From: Agarophyton chilense
Taxonomy: Eukaryota > Rhodophyta > Florideophyceae > Gracilariales > Gracilariaceae
Assembly: GCA_030374765.1 (NCBI GenBank)
Contig: JARGXX010000068.1
Coordinates: 1,984,001-2,048,000 of the forward strand
Direction: 5' to 3'
Length of the DNA stretch: 64,000 nt
A program made the translations under genes and the position numbers. Under the pieces are notes generated by a model that worked only from the letters and a program-made list of their open reading frames with translations, had not been told where the DNA came from and did not search any database. This document shows positions 43,484 through 53,853 of this stretch, piece after piece. Each line of letters opens with the position of its first letter. Position 1 is the stretch's first letter.

Positions 43484-43499
43484 CTAAGTCGGGAGACCA
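43484..43499 (-). promoter_or_regulatory. Primer-binding site of element A
   Basis: On the minus strand TGGTCTCCCGACTTAG starts three bases after the 5' LTR, identical to element B's site. The match continues as GAGTCAAGACC here but not in B, so the shared pairing region is 16 bases. Confidence 0.8.
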
Positions 43500-43502
43500 A
43501 TT

Positions 43503-44366
43503 TGTAGGACAATGCCCCCAAGGGGGAAAACCTACGAAGACGTCCGGATCTTCCTCTCACGAGGTAACCAGCGCGGTAGAGCCCTCCCAGGGATCAGCGC
43601 GCAATGCCGGGTGTAAGCCGGAGCCGAACCGTCGCGACGGGCGCAGAGAGGCTGAAAGAAGCCGAGGATATCCGCTGAAGCTGTGCTTGCGTATCCTCTG
43701 AGGAGGCAAAACCCACGAGAGTGGCGAGCACGACAGGTGTCAGTGCGAGCCGCAAGAGCGGGAATTTCCCAATGAAGGGGAGGAAAAGGGGAGGAAAAGG
43801 GGAACGGAGGCAAGAGGGCGAGGTTGACCACGAGTCGCAAGAGGGGACTCGGGAATAGCCGGCACTGCCGGGTGTAGCAAACCGTATACACGGGCGGAAC
43901 CAAGAAAGAGGGAATAGACACCCAACACACGAAGGCTGCTTGAACGTCCAAGGGGGTTGGGAAGCCATGCACCAAGGGAAATCCCTCCGTAAGGAGTTTT
44001 ATATCCGCGCAGGCGGTTCGACCCAGAGCCAAGATCTGGAAGACCAAGATCACCCTTCTTGGGAAGACTTTACTGGACCGGCGGCAGCGAGGCCGGCGGC
44101 CTAAGTACTGTAGTCACCGTAGAATAGACTAAATAAAGTCTATCCATAATAGCTAAATGTCCGTCTAACAAAGGGGCCAATCTGGCGGCCACGTGTCGCG
44201 CAGGCGCTACGGCCACGCATATGGCACCCGGTCCCGCCGGTGCATCACCTGTGTTCCGGCCATCGCCGTGAAAACAGATTACTCCTACTCATAACGAGGT
44301 TGCACGCCGGAGGCTCCGGAAAAAACTTAAGTCCCCAAAAACCTCCTTGGAGGACGCTGCTCTTAA
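43503..44366 (-). repeat. 5' LTR of element A
   Basis: An 864-bp repeat of 21225-22091 in the same orientation, ending CCTACA next to the primer-binding site on the minus strand. The outer end is slightly changed relative to the 3' copy. AAGAG (44367-44371) is the matching target copy. Confidence 0.88.
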
Positions 44367-44371
44367 AAGAG

Positions 44372-44708
44372 GAAGCATGACTACTGTTCCCTCGGTTACA
44401 AATTCGTTCCGTCGTGTAACGAAAAAAATCCGGTGTTGTAGCGCGCCACGATCAAGAATACTGAAGAATTTTTTGCGGGTATCGTACAACCTTTTTTACT
44501 ACAATGATGACTCTCCACGAAGAAAAGGTACATGTCTTGACACCTTTTTTTACCATACACCAGCAATGTTGGTGAAATTAAATTACCACATATTTGTACT
44601 CCGCCCTTATGGCATTTCCCTGTAAAAGTGACTCCATCATTCTTTATCGTTTCTTGCTCCTTCACATACCCCCTCAGGTGACGACGACGCGACGTCCCGT
44701 CGCGCCCA
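44372..44708. other. Flank between element A and the transposase relic
   Basis: Short frames on both strands (44347-44625, 44396-44665) show no motif. The right part (near 44688-44740) contains short self-complementary stretches such as GACGCGACGTC. I could not define a transposon terminus. Confidence 0.35.
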
Positions 44709-47137
44709 ATGGTAATGAGCGCAACTAAGCGCTCACGTCCCTTGGGTCAACCATACCCCCTCCACATCACCCTCCTAAACTTGTCAGACTTCTTAAGACG
44801 AAAACGCATCTCTCAAAAATTCACCCTTGGCGGTTACCTCCCAACCTCCTTCCTACCCACTGCATCTGCACTCGAAGCAGACGGTATCCTCCGCTCGTCC
44901 GCAGATATCCATCGCGGTACAAGAATGAAACTCAAACAAGGCGCCATCAAAACTATCTTACAGCCCCTTCTCTCTTCCGGTCTGCTCGGATTCCCCTTCC
45001 GCGACGATCACAAAGTCTTGCGCCAATGTCACCCAGTCCTTGCAAGCTATTTCACAGTCATCCACGAGTCCAAAGACATCCTTTCCATCTCCCACAAAAC
45101 ACGCCCCAATAGACCCTGCCACCCATGTCTCCTCACTCACTCCCTCCTCCACGAACCTTCTCAAAACGCTCCCTCCCGCACCCCCCATCACACCTCCAAC
45201 ACTCGAAAGCCGCACGCCTCTCTGTTGCATGACTATGAACAGGCGCACCTCTCCCGAAAACCAATATTCGCCCGCACCAAGAAAGAGGAAGCACTAACAG
45301 CCCTCCAAGAAGTATCCCTTGCGAAATACAGCTCTATTCGCGAATCCTACCCCCTCCACACGATTTTCCAAGAGCTCACCCGCTACAGATTTTTCGCATT
45401 TGAACCCCTCCACAACTTTCACCTCGGAATCTCCAAAATCATCAAACTCACAGCCATCGAAAGGCTCAAGTTCGAATCTCTCTTGACCACCATCGGCCCT
45501 TCCAACACCTCCAGCCCCTTCATGTCCGTCCGCACCTCCATATTCAACCACTAAAAATCCATTCTCGCCGCGATCGAAGCTCACTTTCCACCCAAGGCCT
45601 CTACATCAGCTTCTCCACCTCCGACAGCGCTCGTAACCTCAATGGATTCTTCACTCCACAACACACACGCATCATGATCGAAGCCAAAGACTATCGCGCT
45701 CGCTACATTGTCTTCCCCTTCATCGGCGCTTTCTTCTACAGAAGCTGCAAGGAAGTACAAACAATCCCGATCACCACCGTCTTCACCAAATACACCGACC
45801 TTTTCTTCATGTCCATGCTCTACAACACCGTCCCAAAAAGGACAGAAGATACACTCTCAACACTAGAGGACCACATTCGCTCCTTCAAACTCGCGGCAGT
45901 CACCACTCTCGGCCCTCACCACACCTCCAACCTCGACACCCTCAAGTTACACCTCTTCAATCATATTGTCGAAGACATTCGAAGATACGGCGGCCTCCAC
46001 TTCAACGATGCTAGCATCTACGAACACGTTCACATCCTCTTCAAAGCTCTTTACCGCCACACCCCCAAGCGGCGATCCACAGCCCATACTGAAACCATCT
46101 GCACCATCGACCGATCACACGCACTGTAGCACTGGAACCCCATCCCCTCTCACCCTTTCTTCTCTTTCTCCGCCTCCGAAATTCCTCTCACACCCCGTCA
46201 GACCCTCTTTGTCCGTGACAGCATAACCATACCACTCTCAGACCTCATCACCGCACACAGGCTTCTCCGCCTCAACGCCCTCTCTAACCAATCCTCACTC
46301 TAAGACCTCTTCTCTCCAGACACCATTACTACTCTCTCACAAATAGGAACCACTTAACACCCCTCCTTCATCACCCTCTCCCTCGAAACACTTTCCCATC
46401 ACGAGCACCACCCCGACAGTTGTCTCTTCCCTCTCACCGTAGTCAAGTCCGCGTACATCTTCGGTGGATACATCCCCACATTGCAAAAATACCTCCCGAC
46501 ACAGAACAAGATTGCACTTAAGGATCTCTCCATCCCAGTCAATCAACGCATCTTCGCCGCTCCCGCCTTCGGTCTGTCTAAGTTTCCAAAGTCCTCACAC
46601 GTCATCCTCGCCGGCACAACCTTCTCCACCTCCTCCCTCACAATTTAGATGTGTGAACTCAACTCCCTCCTTCTACTCTTATCAGAAAACACCTCCAACA
46701 CCTTCACCGAACTCGCATTCGTTCGTTTCTTGGAGGTGGTTCCCCCAAGAGACAGCATTGACCAAGCTCTCAACTGCATCTGCCTTTGCTGGGCCACGGA
46801 CGACGAAGACACCCACACTGAGCCCCCAGTACCCATCTCTTCAGCCTCAACCTCTGAAAAAGTCTTTCCTTGGTTCGGTCTCATCCCTTCTTCCTCCATC
46901 CTCGGCTCCGTCCATATCCTCCATGAGAACTACCCCGCTCCCCCTTTTGCACAACGCCGCGACTGGCGCTTCCACCGCTTCTACGTCAACCGTTTATATC
47001 GGGACCCAGGTGAAAACCCATTCATTAAACCGTCACCAAGGCAGATCTTTTCATATGAAGGCATCCGAATTCCCACCGTCGCAACCCTCTCCGAATTTCC
47101 TGCCACCCTCCTCCAATCCCCCGCAAGAAACCCATAG
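44709..47137 (+). pseudogene. CMC-type (CACTA/Plavaka-like) transposase relic
   Basis: A decayed transposase. The first 281 residues form one frame; RYRFFAFEPLHNFHLGISKIIK (near 45388-45450) matches the DPMHNLFLG block of CACTA/Plavaka-type DDE enzymes. Near 45590 the reading continues in another frame, so one frameshift is present, and from there to 47137 one frame runs about 525 codons with four in-frame stops, all TAA or TAG. It contains NGFFTPQHTRIMIEAKDYRARYI and LKLHLFNHIVEDIRRYGG, then YEHVHILFKALYRHT, matching the late K-H...H...G...E..H...K family pattern. A C-terminal GLIPSSSILGSVHILHENY and RFYVNRLYR close it. The protein is Pro/Ser-rich and C-rich at DNA level. The superfamily call is by motif memory; KDZ is an alternative. 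Confidence 0.55.
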
Positions 47138-47346
47138 TGCTCGAACTCCACACCATTCCTCTCCCTTATTACGTCCGAAGCCACCCCAAAAATCCCCTCC
47201 CTGGGAAGCGGTAAATACTTACCGTAAAACGTAGAAAACAATAATTGCCTCTGACCTCCGCGTTCAACCTCCCTTTACATCGCCGCCAGAACGCAAGCAA
47301 TCCACGAATCCAGTCTTGCGAGATGTATCACCGTCCCATCCAAGTA

Positions 47347-48495
47347 CTAAACCTCCCTATCCTTTTCCATCCTAAGGTCGAACCCCATAAAATCATCCAG
47401 CACTTCCACCGCAACTCCGTTCCTAAAGTACAAATCTCCATTATCAAATCTTCTGAACCTCAGAAGAGCCCTGGACGCCGAATATATCAGATCTTCAATC
47501 CTGCGCATGCGCCATGCCGATAGCCTTCTCGTTCCATTCTCATATCCCATAGAAAGCTTATCTCGCGCCTGTCTTATATGCTTCTTCAATTCCATTCCGA
47601 GCTCTGGGTCCTCCTGCAAATTCACACGCCGGGAAATCAAGTCATAAACGAGCAGCCCAAACAGTCAGTCAGGTGCACCCAGCTTTCGTACCCCTTCCAC
47701 ATCACTCAGCGTCTATCTCATCCGCTGTCTCAAATACATATTTTCACTCACCTGCTCAACGCACTCCTCCTCCCTTCCCCCAGTCGTTATGGACTCCCCC
47801 CGGTTCTCTTCCCCCTCCGTGCCCACAACATACTTCAGTAACGGATTGCTCTCTCCTTGAAATGACGGCATATTCACCCTCATCTTTGTCGCCACCTGAA
47901 ACGGACAATTCGATACTATCTCGTTTGCCCCTAACTCAAAAATTGTCTCTTCGTTTTTCGCTCCCACCGTCTCACTTCGATTCATCCGATTCCTTGCAAC
48001 CACCTTCGTCTTGAAGTAGAGCTCTGACGCCTCCAGCTTTGCATAATGTATAACCCTGTCATATACATACCGTGCAAACCAATAGAAGCTCTCTTGTACT
48101 CTAATGTCATATTTACGTCTATCCGCCATCTTCCCCGATCCACGCCCTTTCCCTCCCCTTTTTAGAGTGTTCAATGCTTCCCTCAAGCTTTCCACCAACA
48201 AAATCTGTCCACTTTCCTCCCCCCTCAAGCGATCCACTTCCTTCTGCGTCAACTTCAGACTCACCATCACACTAAAGTAATCATCCTTCAACTTACTTAA
48301 ATTCCCCTTCAAAACATTCACCTTCTGAACCAAAGCACTACGTGGTAACATACTGACATCCTCCTCCAAAGCCTCTGCACCCTCTTTCTCGTTCTCTGCA
48401 ATACATCGTCCTCTTGCGCTTTCAACTCTTTCTTGGTCACCCATCGCAGTCCTCGCTTCCACTACCGATACTATTCTCGTTCTTCTCACACGCAT
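47347..48495 (-). pseudogene. Coiled-coil protein relic next to the transposase
   Basis: I do not recognise this family. One minus-strand frame runs from 48495 to 47347 with two internal stops (TAG, TGA) near 47713 and 47660. The N-terminal half is charged and predicted coiled coil (VQKVNVLKGNLSKLKDDYFS, LTQKEVDRLRGEESGQ). The rest is Arg-rich and helical (YDLISRRVNLQEDPELGM, GTRRLSAWRMRRIEDLIY). It converges with the transposase relic about 200 bases away, so it could be the second gene of the same transposon, as CMC elements often carry accessory DNA-binding proteins. That link is inference. Confidence 0.4.
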
Positions 48496-49737
48496 GCCAT
48501 CTGGACTTTCCGATCTACTTCTGCCGCAAACCTCCTATTCTCTACCAGACGCACTTACAAAACGCTCTTCAAAAACACGAGGCCCTTCTTTCCTTCAATC
48601 CGATACTACTTCCTCGTATTTCACTCCTCTTGTTCGCTGTGTTTCTATTCCTCGACGTGCTTCTCGTCTTCCAGGGGATTCTCTTATGAGCCGTAATTCT
48701 ACAGCGGTTTCCTGGCGTTGCCAATTATTCCTTGCGACCTTGGCTTCGTACTCCACCCTCTCTTCTAATCGGACGGGTGTCCTATCCTGGACATCTTCCG
48801 TTGTAAGTGTGATCCCTGCGCCGTCAGCTGCGCGTCTGGTCCCGGCTTCGATACCCCTCTTGATTTCACCTGTTACCTCTCTGTCTTTTCGTATGGTACG
48901 GTGAAATATTGCTATCCTACGCCTTCAAACTCTTTTTTTGTGATACCTGCGGCTCCTGTCGCCGTGCTGAATCTTTCGCGCCGCTTTTTGACTGCCCTTC
49001 CCGGTCTTTCTTACGTTCTCTTATTATTGCATCTTAAATCTCGTCAATCATTGCATCTGCACATGTCTCAACGAGCGTACTCTCTTTCTCAACTGTATCA
49101 GTAGCTGTCCCTACCTCTTTCACTCCATCACGGCGAGTTCTAGAAGTTCTGCCCTTCCGACCACCTCCACGTCCTCTCTGCACTGTACCAAAGCTCATAA
49201 CTTTGGGGTTTCCGTTCTGCATTGCGTGCATCTTCTCAACGCCCACGCTTCGTCTTCGTGTTGCTTTCTTGCCATTGTTGATGTTCGGAATCGCCGAAAT
49301 ATCCTCACTTACCGTTTCCTCCAAGCAACCCCCATCGCCGCGCACCCTTGCGTCTCTCACACTTCTTAGCCCGCTTCTCGGTGGGCTGTCTCTACCACTG
49401 CCGGCGCCACCCCTTTTCCTCCCAGGGTCACGACGCTTGGACTTTCAATTTCGCCGCACATCCGGTGCACCTGACGCTCTCTTCCTCTTCAACACCATTC
49501 GATAGTCTCAACGCTAGCCGTGGGTTCAGTTCCAAAGCCGACTACGGCGGGCCATTCAAATATCACGCCATTTATTTCTCGCGAAAAAAACAGAAAATTA
49601 CAGGAATGGAAAACTGCAAACGGTTTCCCGCCTCTGAAACTGACTGCAAAATTTGGCAAATTGGGGTTTCATATTAAGGAAGTATCTAATTCATACCATC
49701 TTCTTCATACGAAAACTCTATAATATGATTACATGAA
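48496..49737. other. Possible N-terminal continuation of the coiled-coil relic
   Basis: A minus-strand frame at 49034-49360 is basic (RGRGGGRKGRTSRTRRDG) and could belong to the same protein family on another frame. Frames on the plus strand are hydrophobic mirror readings. No other feature is seen. Confidence 0.3.
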
Positions 49738-51200
49738 TTCCGCACAGTTTTGTCATACCTAAACATTATTTCTTTCATCGGTTTCATAATTCTACGTTGA
49801 ATGAAACCTGTTTCTGCAGTTTTTACTGCTGTATCGATCAGACCTTCTTACCCTCCCATAGCATGAAAGAAGAACTCCGAAGGAGTGAGTCCCCGCTACG
49901 AGGAGCTCTCCAAAAAATCACGACTCTCTAGACCAAGGTCCTCAAGCAAGAACTGAAGAATAGTTCTGCAGTTGAAGCCGTAAGATATTCGATTGCCCTC
50001 AACGTTCTGCCGGCCCACGCACGCACCAATCTGGGAAATGTTCATGAACGAATATTTGTTCCAGCGCTTACCATTCGTTTGATGTTGTTAGACTTCAGTA
50101 TATAGTCTTCAGCGAAAGAACCTGTCTTATCTCAGGCACCATTAAGCACTTTGTTGACCTCAGTTTCGAAAGATTCCATCAAAAGTATTCCGGGGGGTAA
50201 GGTCAACTCGTTCTGTTGAGCTTTCGGTACGAGGTGTTTCACATCATCCTTTGCATTCTGGATCGTTTGAATGAAATATCGCATAGTATCTTCATCGGCA
50301 ATGGTGTCATCAATTCCAATACAATGACTCCTGTGCAGAACGTCGTGGTATACTAAAACCTGAATTCCTGAAATCATCTTGTCGGTTACCCTTCGTTCAA
50401 ATTCTTTCCAAGTAACATGTATTATTTCATTCTCAGATGTATCTAAAGTCCTCTGGTCAACGATTTAACAGATAACTTCTCCTCTGGGGATGTAAACCTT
50501 TATTCTCCCGGTGAGATGTTACGCTTTTCTTCATCCGGGTGAGCTACACTGAAGCGTATGAAATATACAGACGGTAGCACGAGAAATAGAATCCGTCTTT
50601 CTGTCCATAGAAGTCTCGGATTGTATATAGTTGATTCTGGAACAATTCTATTCCAATTGTTGACATGCATCAGTAGATTCATAACGAAATCCATTTCCAG
50701 AAAAAGGTCTCGTTGTGTAAGGGGCCAAGTGCAGAAGCGCAGTGCGTGGTGTGTTGCGGTTTGTTATAACCATGTTTCTGTTATGGAAAAGACGTCCGGT
50801 TGGAAATATGTCTGAGGGTTCTTGCAGAGGTAGAAATCGCCGACTCACCAATGGATTTGAGCAGGTTCTCCACTGTAGCTCATCCAGTATGAGGGTGAAT
50901 ATTTCATTCAAAAATTTTGCCGACATACATTGAGTTTTAAAGAGTCCCCGAATAAGGTTCTCACGTAAACTTCACGCTCTTTATTAGACACAGACCTTCT
51001 TTCCACACACATGCACGATGTTTTCCTGCGCGAGTGTTGCTGGACTTGAATAAGCGGCAGCCGCTTATATGCACAACCACTCGATGACAATGCATCAGAT
51101 GCCCTCCTGCAGGAGCTTATAGTCCAAGCCGCCCCTCCGTCCGTCATTTGTATATCCCGCACAATCGCATCAGGGGCGAGCGTTTTCGCTACGGTTCTTA
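49738..51200 (-). pseudogene. RPB1: RNA polymerase II largest subunit relic
   Basis: Fragments in RPB1 order on the minus strand. High to low coordinate: TQRDLFLEMDFVMNLLMH (near 50720-50665), NPRLLWTERRILFLVLP with HPDEEKRNISPGE (near 50620-50500; family PLWTGKQIFSLVLP, HPDDE...ISPGD), GIDDTIADEDTMRYFIQTI with SFETEVNKVLNGA (50310-50135), RGLTPSEFFFHAMGG, then [20 protein letters not shown] (49890-49790) and FRYDKTVRN at the end. These are the bridge-helix and trigger-loop neighbourhoods. RGLTPSEFFFHAMGG fits Pol II better than Pol I or III. Frameshifts, stops and loss of the NADFDGDEMN catalytic block show it is dead. The N-terminal clamp and CTD are absent. The functional gene must lie elsewhere. 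Confidence 0.85.
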
Positions 51201-53853
51201 AGCTTTTCACACCCTGCTAGACGACCTGTACGATTCAAAGGGGCTCAATCTTGTCCAGCGTGATTCGAAACCAATGCGTATCTCTCATTCCACCATTGTT
51301 CATCGCACCAAAGACGTCGATGTAAACCTTTTCATTGAATATTTGGTGGAAAACGTCGAGAACGTATCTGGTCCTTTATATCCGTCAGGCTGTTCTGGTT
51401 CAGTGGGCGCTGGCAGTTGAATGGCTGTGGGATCTTCACAATGGACGTGGAGCCCGAGTCGTTGTCAGTCTTTGTGGCCATGAAGATCGATATATGTGCT
51501 CTTGTCAGTTGTTTTTTACGTCTGCGTCTACAATGGGGGAGGCTGGTGGAGACGGATACTTTGCGGCTACCTCTTTGGAAGTGTTAAAATTATCGTTTCG
51601 GAGTCCAGTGTCTGTGTCAGGGTTAGGTAGATGTTCGTGAGTCCTTGCAGTCGGAGTATCCGCGTCCGCGCTTCGTCACTCTTTTCTCTCTAATTGCGTT
51701 GTAGGACTAGTTCTCATACTGCATTCCCCGACAGAGGCAACTACCACGTTCGGCGCCTCAAGTGATCACCCGGTCCGTTCGACCCCCGTCCGTCAAACAT
51801 CCCTCAATACATCACACTCGTCCCATTTCATCACTGTTCATGGTTTTCTTTTCCTACTTGCTGTGTGCTTTTTGTTTGTTTTGGTTCAAATTCTTCTGAT
51901 AGTACTTTGTTCCCCATCTCTTTTGTATCGCCCATGATCAACTTTTCACGACACGTATTCGACTTCAACTTCTTCATCGGTGCGCTGTGCTTTCATATTT
52001 GCTTACCGATCATACCGTCCATCTTCGTATTATACAAGCAGAATATTTATCTGCTGCCAAACGATACTTCGACGAGGTCGAAAAACAGATTCGAACGTTT
52101 ATTTGCAAGCCTATCGTCGTGTTGCGACTCGAAAAAGCTTTCAGTGCCTTATCTTCGGATGATGATACCAACATGAATTGAACTCTAAATCTGTAGAAGG
52201 AAAGGGAGGTTTCTTCGTCAAAGCTACTGTGTTTCACTTCTGATAACGGTGGAGCCAAGAATGTGCTTCGTGGCTCTTTCTTTGAACCTTCAGAAAATGT
52301 TTTTAAGACCATTAAGTTGGAAGTTCGCGTCGTATAAAAGGTACTGATGTTGAAGGAGGTATAGCCGAATGGACCTGCCATAATTGCATAATTTTTGGTC
52401 GGAGTAATTTGATCATTGGAAGAAAGCTCATCACGAGCATGACACAAAGGACGTGGCGAGTCACATTCACACTGAAACTTGTCGCTAAATCTACGCAGTA
52501 CTACCTTTCGTTCACATCTAAGACCACTGGTGCTGAGAAAGCGACTCTTATACGGATTCATAAAAATAGTAAGGTAGAGTGAAGAATCGTTGGTTCTTTT
52601 CCATCTAATGTCAGTAACAACGTCTGTGTTCTTGGAAAACTAGTAGTAGGCGCTAGTTAAGTATGCGGAAAGATATCCGGCGAAAAATCTGCGAAAAATG
52701 ACGGATCGCAGATGCAGAGGTAATTTCTGTTAATTTTTTAGAGTGCCAGCTAGTTTTGGCTTTCGATTCTATATCAAAATCCAGCACATTATGAATGGGA
52801 AACGAATGCAAAAGCCCCTGCTAGTTTACCCCCTATGTTTGGATGCCAAACGCTAGATGTGAATGACAAAAGCCTGGCTCAAACACCCTCACACCAACTT
52901 GGTGTTCTCGGAATGCTAGTTCCAGGTGCTAGAAGCGTAGGGGGCAAAATAAAACCGTCAAAAAATCTGCGAAAAATGAAGAATCGGCAATGTGCAAGCA
53001 ATTGATTCAGATTTTTCGTATACCACACCTTCACGCATTCACGCGAATACTAGCAGTGAAGAATGCAGAACGGAAGTGCACTGAAGCGCTAGTTTGCATC
53101 TCATTCGATGGAAGTCAAACCCTAGTTTATCTACCTTTAACAACCACCAATAAACTCTTCAATCATCCTACCATCGGCACTAGGGGTTTACCATTCTTCC
53201 CTTCCGAAGCACTCCCAACCCGGTGGCGGCTACGTGGCCGTCTCCAGGAATGACTGCCACGCCGTGAATAATTTCAACCATCCACTTCTCCTCCTCAACA
53301 GCCCCCGCCACCCCCAACAGGTTCTCTACATCTCTTACAGCACCATCTTCAAGTCTCTACGTTGGGCTCAATTAGTCGGCGACATCCTTCTCTGCATTCG
53401 AACATTGCTCGACGGAGTCGTATCCGTCTTCTTCGCTCACTTCCTCCTGGAATGTTTCAAGCCCTTTTCCTTGACGTCCTCTACAGCCGCCCCTCCCCTA
53501 ATCACCAACACCCTCTTCAGCACACTCTTCATATCCTCTGCTGCCGTCAACTACGAACTGGATTACAAATTCAAGCACTACATCTCCGCATTCGAGGTGT
53601 ACCCATTATCACGTACCAGACACCACCTTCCCTTCGAATAGCACTAAGACTTACACTAGAATACTAATAGACTTTATTATTTACGACCAAGTGAAAAATA
53701 AATAGAAAACACTCTTCACTTAACAACTCAGTTCCCCTCCTCATCATCCCCCGCATTCACCCCTTTCAAAGGTTTATAGCTCCCACCCTCTTCATCTCCC
53801 TTTTCATTTCATTCGTCTAACACCTCAATCACTCCCTCTTTATCCTCTCGGAC
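51201..53853. other. Non-coding or unrecognised stretch
   Basis: Frames at 51865-52181 (plus, with EYLSAAKRYFDEVEKQIRTFICKP) and 52010-52561 (minus) overlap and neither shows a family motif. A plus frame near 53234-53641 is hydrophobic and lacks an ATG. A minus reading near 51250-51360 (FGAMNNGGMRDTHWFRITLDK) looks protein-like but I cannot place it; it may be an upstream part of the RPB1 relic. The CTAG-dense block is listed separately. Confidence 0.35.
52640..53190. repeat. CTAG-dense block 1
   Basis: I count eleven CTAG tetramers in about 550 bases, where about two would be expected by chance. Many sit in GCTAG or GCGCTAG contexts. The phrase AAAAATCTGCGAAAAATGA occurs twice (near 52685 and 52960), indicating an internal duplication of about 270 bases. 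Confidence 0.55.

Larger units (their letters stand above)
21225..44366 (-). mobile_element. Ty3/gypsy chromovirus-type LTR element A (outer, older)
   Basis: Element A runs on the minus strand. Its 5' LTR is 43503-44366 and its 3' LTR 21225-22091. It carries a primer-binding site, gag, pol with chromodomain, an antisense accessory gene and a polypurine tract. Element B is inserted in its pol. Without B it measures about 11.4 kb. Flanking pentamers ACGAG (21220-21224) and AAGAG (44367-44371) are a slightly diverged target duplication. By eye the LTRs differ at roughly 30 or more of about 865 positions, so it is older than B. It is broken: about two or three breaks besides the insertion of B. 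Confidence 0.9.

Noticed and set aside
44396-44665. Minus-strand frame beside element A
   Set aside because: No motif, and it spans low-information flank.
53234-53641. Hydrophobic plus-strand frame as a membrane protein gene
   Set aside because: No ATG start and no family motif, in a region full of decayed sequence.
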